Assembly: GCF_950023065.1 (NCBI RefSeq)
Contig: NC_088678.1
Location: 46,614,580-46,678,579, forward strand
From: Planococcus citri
Lineage: Eukaryota > Arthropoda > Insecta > Hemiptera > Pseudococcidae
Direction of reading: 5' to 3'
DNA length: 64,000 nucleotides
The notes beneath the pieces are model-generated. The model made no database searches, was not told where the DNA came from, and saw only the letters and a list, made by a program, of their open reading frames with translations. This document shows positions 61,601 through 64,000 of the stretch, in pieces (the stretch's first letter is position 1; each line of letters starts with the position of its first letter). A program made the position numbers and the translations under genes.

Positions 61601-63470
61601 CCAAATAATGCATTTCTTTTCGAAATTGAAAACACTCGCAAGATTCTACCCCAACACGGTTTATTTTATTTTTTCCGAAGTGAATTTTATTAATCAAAGA
61701 TACATCTAATGACTTAAAGCGTCATAATTTACAGCGAACGAGAATCAAAATGTCTCGAGAAAAATATCATTTACTATAAAACTAGGTGCGTAGTTTTTCG
61801 CGTCCGGATGATTTTCGTCATCTCCGTGCTAAATGAAAATGTCCATTGAGTCGCAAACAAAAACTGACTGTTTCGTTAAATTTATATAAAAATTTTCGTC
61901 CAATGTTCTTTCTACTTACTTTTGCGTAAAAGTCGCAAAAAAGAAAAGAAAGAGATACAGTTAGAACTTCATTAAAGATGACGAATAGTATTTGTTTTAC
62001 CTCTCGCATGCTGAAAGTGATAAATCCCGTTGAGCCATCTGACCTATCTAGATGATGTTGAAAAAATATGAATGTGACAGATAAAGAACAGTTGAACTTC
62101 ATTTTGCGGCATTTTTCTTCCCAAGTAGGTCAAGTTGTTACATCAACGCGATATTTATATTCTTCAGTTGGCGTTTTATAATTTGATTATTTTGCTAGAT
62201 TATCTTCCAGAAAACTTATCAGATTTTACGATCCGTGTTATTTGATTTTTCAAATTCACGCTTCGTAAAATTTTCACCAAAGTTCTTTTCAAGTTGACGG
62301 AAAAAATTGATATTTGATTTAATTACAATTTTGTCTTAGAGAAAAGGTGCGTACGTTACAAGATTTCAACAAGTTGAAAATAACTATCAAGTACCTACCT
62401 GTAAGCGTTTCTACCGAAACATAAAGAGATCCGTGAGGAAAAAAAAGTCGAGTGTAAAATTTCAAGTGAAATATGAGCGGCAATTGGTCGAAAAAATCGG
62501 CGAAACGGGCAATATTTGATAGCGCATTGATAATAAGAGTGAAAGTGGGGTGAATATACGGCAACCACACATTTTTAAAAATTGCGCAATAAATCAAGCG
62601 TAATAAATGGTCTATTTGGGAACAACACTGTGTAAAAAGGATTATAGTTTAGGCGCCAAAATTTCACCCATTCGTTGTTATTTATCATTTTCATCGTTTC
62701 TGTGTTCCGTTTGAAGTGGAATTTCAGAATAAGTGTGTTGTTTGCAAAATGGTGTAATTAACCGAATGCTATAACTAATTTCTAGCATAGGTAAGAGTGA
62801 AGCGTGGAGCGTGATTGCGAGGAAGATGGCTTATTTTGTACTCTCGCAGGAGCTCGTAGTGTCTTATATCGAGCTATTGAATGTGCCTCGGAGCAAGTTT
62901 TTGAGATCGAGAGAGATCGCAATTCTGTGGAGTATTATGCTGAAAGCCTCCAACGCAAAACAATATAAAAATTTTGAGAAAAACATCCTAAACGATTTTC
63001 AAAGAAAGTGAAATCCACTTGACCGCCTTTACACTAATCAAATATCAAACAACTAACCTATCGTCGAATTCTTCGCAGAAAATGTTTTGCCTATCTGAAA
63101 GACACTTGGATAAAGTGAAAGTCAAAATTGAGCGTTTGAATGACAGAAGACCACGATAAGTAGTGGATACCTAATTAATTAAATTCCAAAAACGAGAACA
63201 TTTCCCAGATGGAAATAAATTTTCCAAATACTTATTGGCCAGTTTCAGTTTCACTGAGATAAGGACAAATAACCGCGAATAAGTTTGATTCATACGTTTG
63301 GCAAGTTTATACGAACAAACGGCAAAGCAAATGACGCGAATTTTAAATCACAATGTGCCTTTCTATGTATTTTGTGAAAACATCCGAGCAAAAGTTTTGG
63401 CGTAAATGAAATTTCATTCTACCAAAAGGTACTCGCAATAAAGTTAGGATGAGAATAAATAAGCTCGGCG
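58612..63470. other. Gene-poor region
   Basis: AT-rich. A somewhat CG-richer patch lies at about 59200-59780. A 62-codon frame from the ATG at 62826 to 63011 (+) has fairly balanced composition but no recognisable motif. No gene is called. Confidence 0.4.
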
Positions 63471-63475
63471 ATTGC

Positions 63476-63510
63476 TTTATACGGTTCAATCATCGACACT
63501 GACACTCAGT
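63476..63510 (+). promoter_or_regulatory. Candidate core promoter (TATA plus initiator)
   Basis: TTTATA at 63476-63481 is followed, with its start about 32 bases before the putative +1 A, by the arthropod initiator word TCAGT in cacTCAGTtc (63506-63510). The spacing fits TATA-initiator promoters known from insects. The sequence downstream is richer in CG than the flanks. No downstream promoter element is evident. Confidence 0.4.
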
Positions 63511-63934
63511 TCATTTTAACGATACCGTCGTCATTATTTCATAAATCGCGTTGTCCGGTCGCTCGATACATAATAGTAAACTACAGAAATTGTGTTTAAA
63601 TACACAGCGATGCTGTTATACATCGCAGCATATACATCAAATTGGACCCTTATATACATATACTGAATCCAACCTACATACTCGTAGTGTAGGCTATTTA
63701 AAATCTAACCCATACTTACTTAATGAATATTTCGACTTAGATTCCTATTTGCAGCCAGGGCCAGGTCCATTTTCCGTGTAATTAAAGTTTCACATCGAGA
63801 GCAATCGCGATGGCAATATTGATAATTTGATGGAGAATATTACATCGTACGAATATAAAATACCAGCGTTGAATTTCTCGAAGAAAATGAGCAAATGGTG
63901 ATAGTTACACGATAATTCTTATCATTCGAATAAA

Positions 63935-64000
63935 ATGCCGCCGTTAACAAAGCTTTCGAAATACGCCAAATCACGTTCGAATGTTCATTGTTTCCTGTTT
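63935..64000 (+). CDS. Possible 5' coding end of a gene running off the window
   Basis: An ATG in good context (ataaaATGCC) at 63935 opens a frame of 22 codons that is still open at the window end (MPPLTKLSKYAKSRSNVHC...). It lies about 430 bases after the candidate transcription start at 63508, with several upstream ATGs in between. It is too short for any family call. Confidence 0.2.
   Translation, partial: MPPLTKLSKYAKSRSNVHCFLF

Noticed and set aside
62826..63011. 62-codon ATG frame on the + strand
   Set aside because: Helical-looking product but short, with no promoter, splice signals or family resemblance.
1..64000. CRISPR arrays, bacterial operons or prophage
   Set aside because: The DNA is clearly eukaryotic (introns, LINEs, MITEs). 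No regularly spaced direct repeats with unique spacers were seen.

Overview
The window is AT-rich eukaryotic DNA with short GT-AG introns, many homopolymer runs and very frequent short 'taggtacctac' words. The one gene I can name with confidence, a CREB3/CrebA-type bZIP factor, and the class of transposons present point to an insect. The word composition and repeat style suggest a hemipteran such as a mealybug, but that part is only an impression; Lepidoptera are not excluded.

Layout. Positions 1-3200 hold an intergenic region with a large foldback repeat (about 722-1962) enclosed by a separate 34-bp terminal inverted repeat pair (611-644 and 2757-2790). Positions 3219-5846 hold an eight-exon gene on the + strand that I assembled exon by exon (544 codons): an ER-membrane-anchored bZIP transcription factor of the CREB3/CrebA family, with acidic N terminus, basic region, leucine zipper, one membrane segment and a lumenal tail with a site-1-protease-like RxxL motif. 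Its leader carries two upstream ORFs, one of them a bare start-stop. A possible two-exon small basic protein lies at 8448-9945 (weak).

From 11.8 to 22.3 kb the sequence is dominated by repeats: a 620-bp hairpin with almost identical 273-bp arms (11861-12480), a tRNA-like element (13414-13492), and a locus at 17.96-20.52 kb where two related small secreted-peptide genes appear to lie in tandem on the - strand. Around them I can delimit three non-autonomous DNA transposons with target-site duplications: a Tc1/mariner-like one with TA (18956-20016), a PIF/Harbinger-like MITE with TTA (20862-21075) and a hAT-like one with an 8-bp duplication (21082-22027). The last inserted at the very end of the MITE.

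Positions 23728-25164 (- strand) hold a 478-codon open frame for a Ser/Thr-rich repetitive protein with a charged C-terminal region; I do not recognise its family. From 25.2 to 55.6 kb I find no convincing gene, only dispersed repeats, a 332-bp terminal-inverted-repeat element (33101-33432), a decayed Jockey-like LINE fragment (38911-39324) and duplicated repeat blocks. Positions 55676-58581 (- strand) hold a 5'-truncated RTE-like LINE with endonuclease and reverse transcriptase, a TTA-repeat tail, one frameshift and a perfect 27-bp target-site duplication. The right edge (63476-64000) has a TATA/initiator pair and a short open frame running off the window, which may be the start of another gene.

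The named gene would couple secretory load to expression of secretory-pathway genes. Apart from that I see no pathway linking the genes here. The most interesting unexplained items are the tandem secreted-peptide pair, whose first exons differ mainly at amino-acid-changing positions, and the near-perfect long hairpin.
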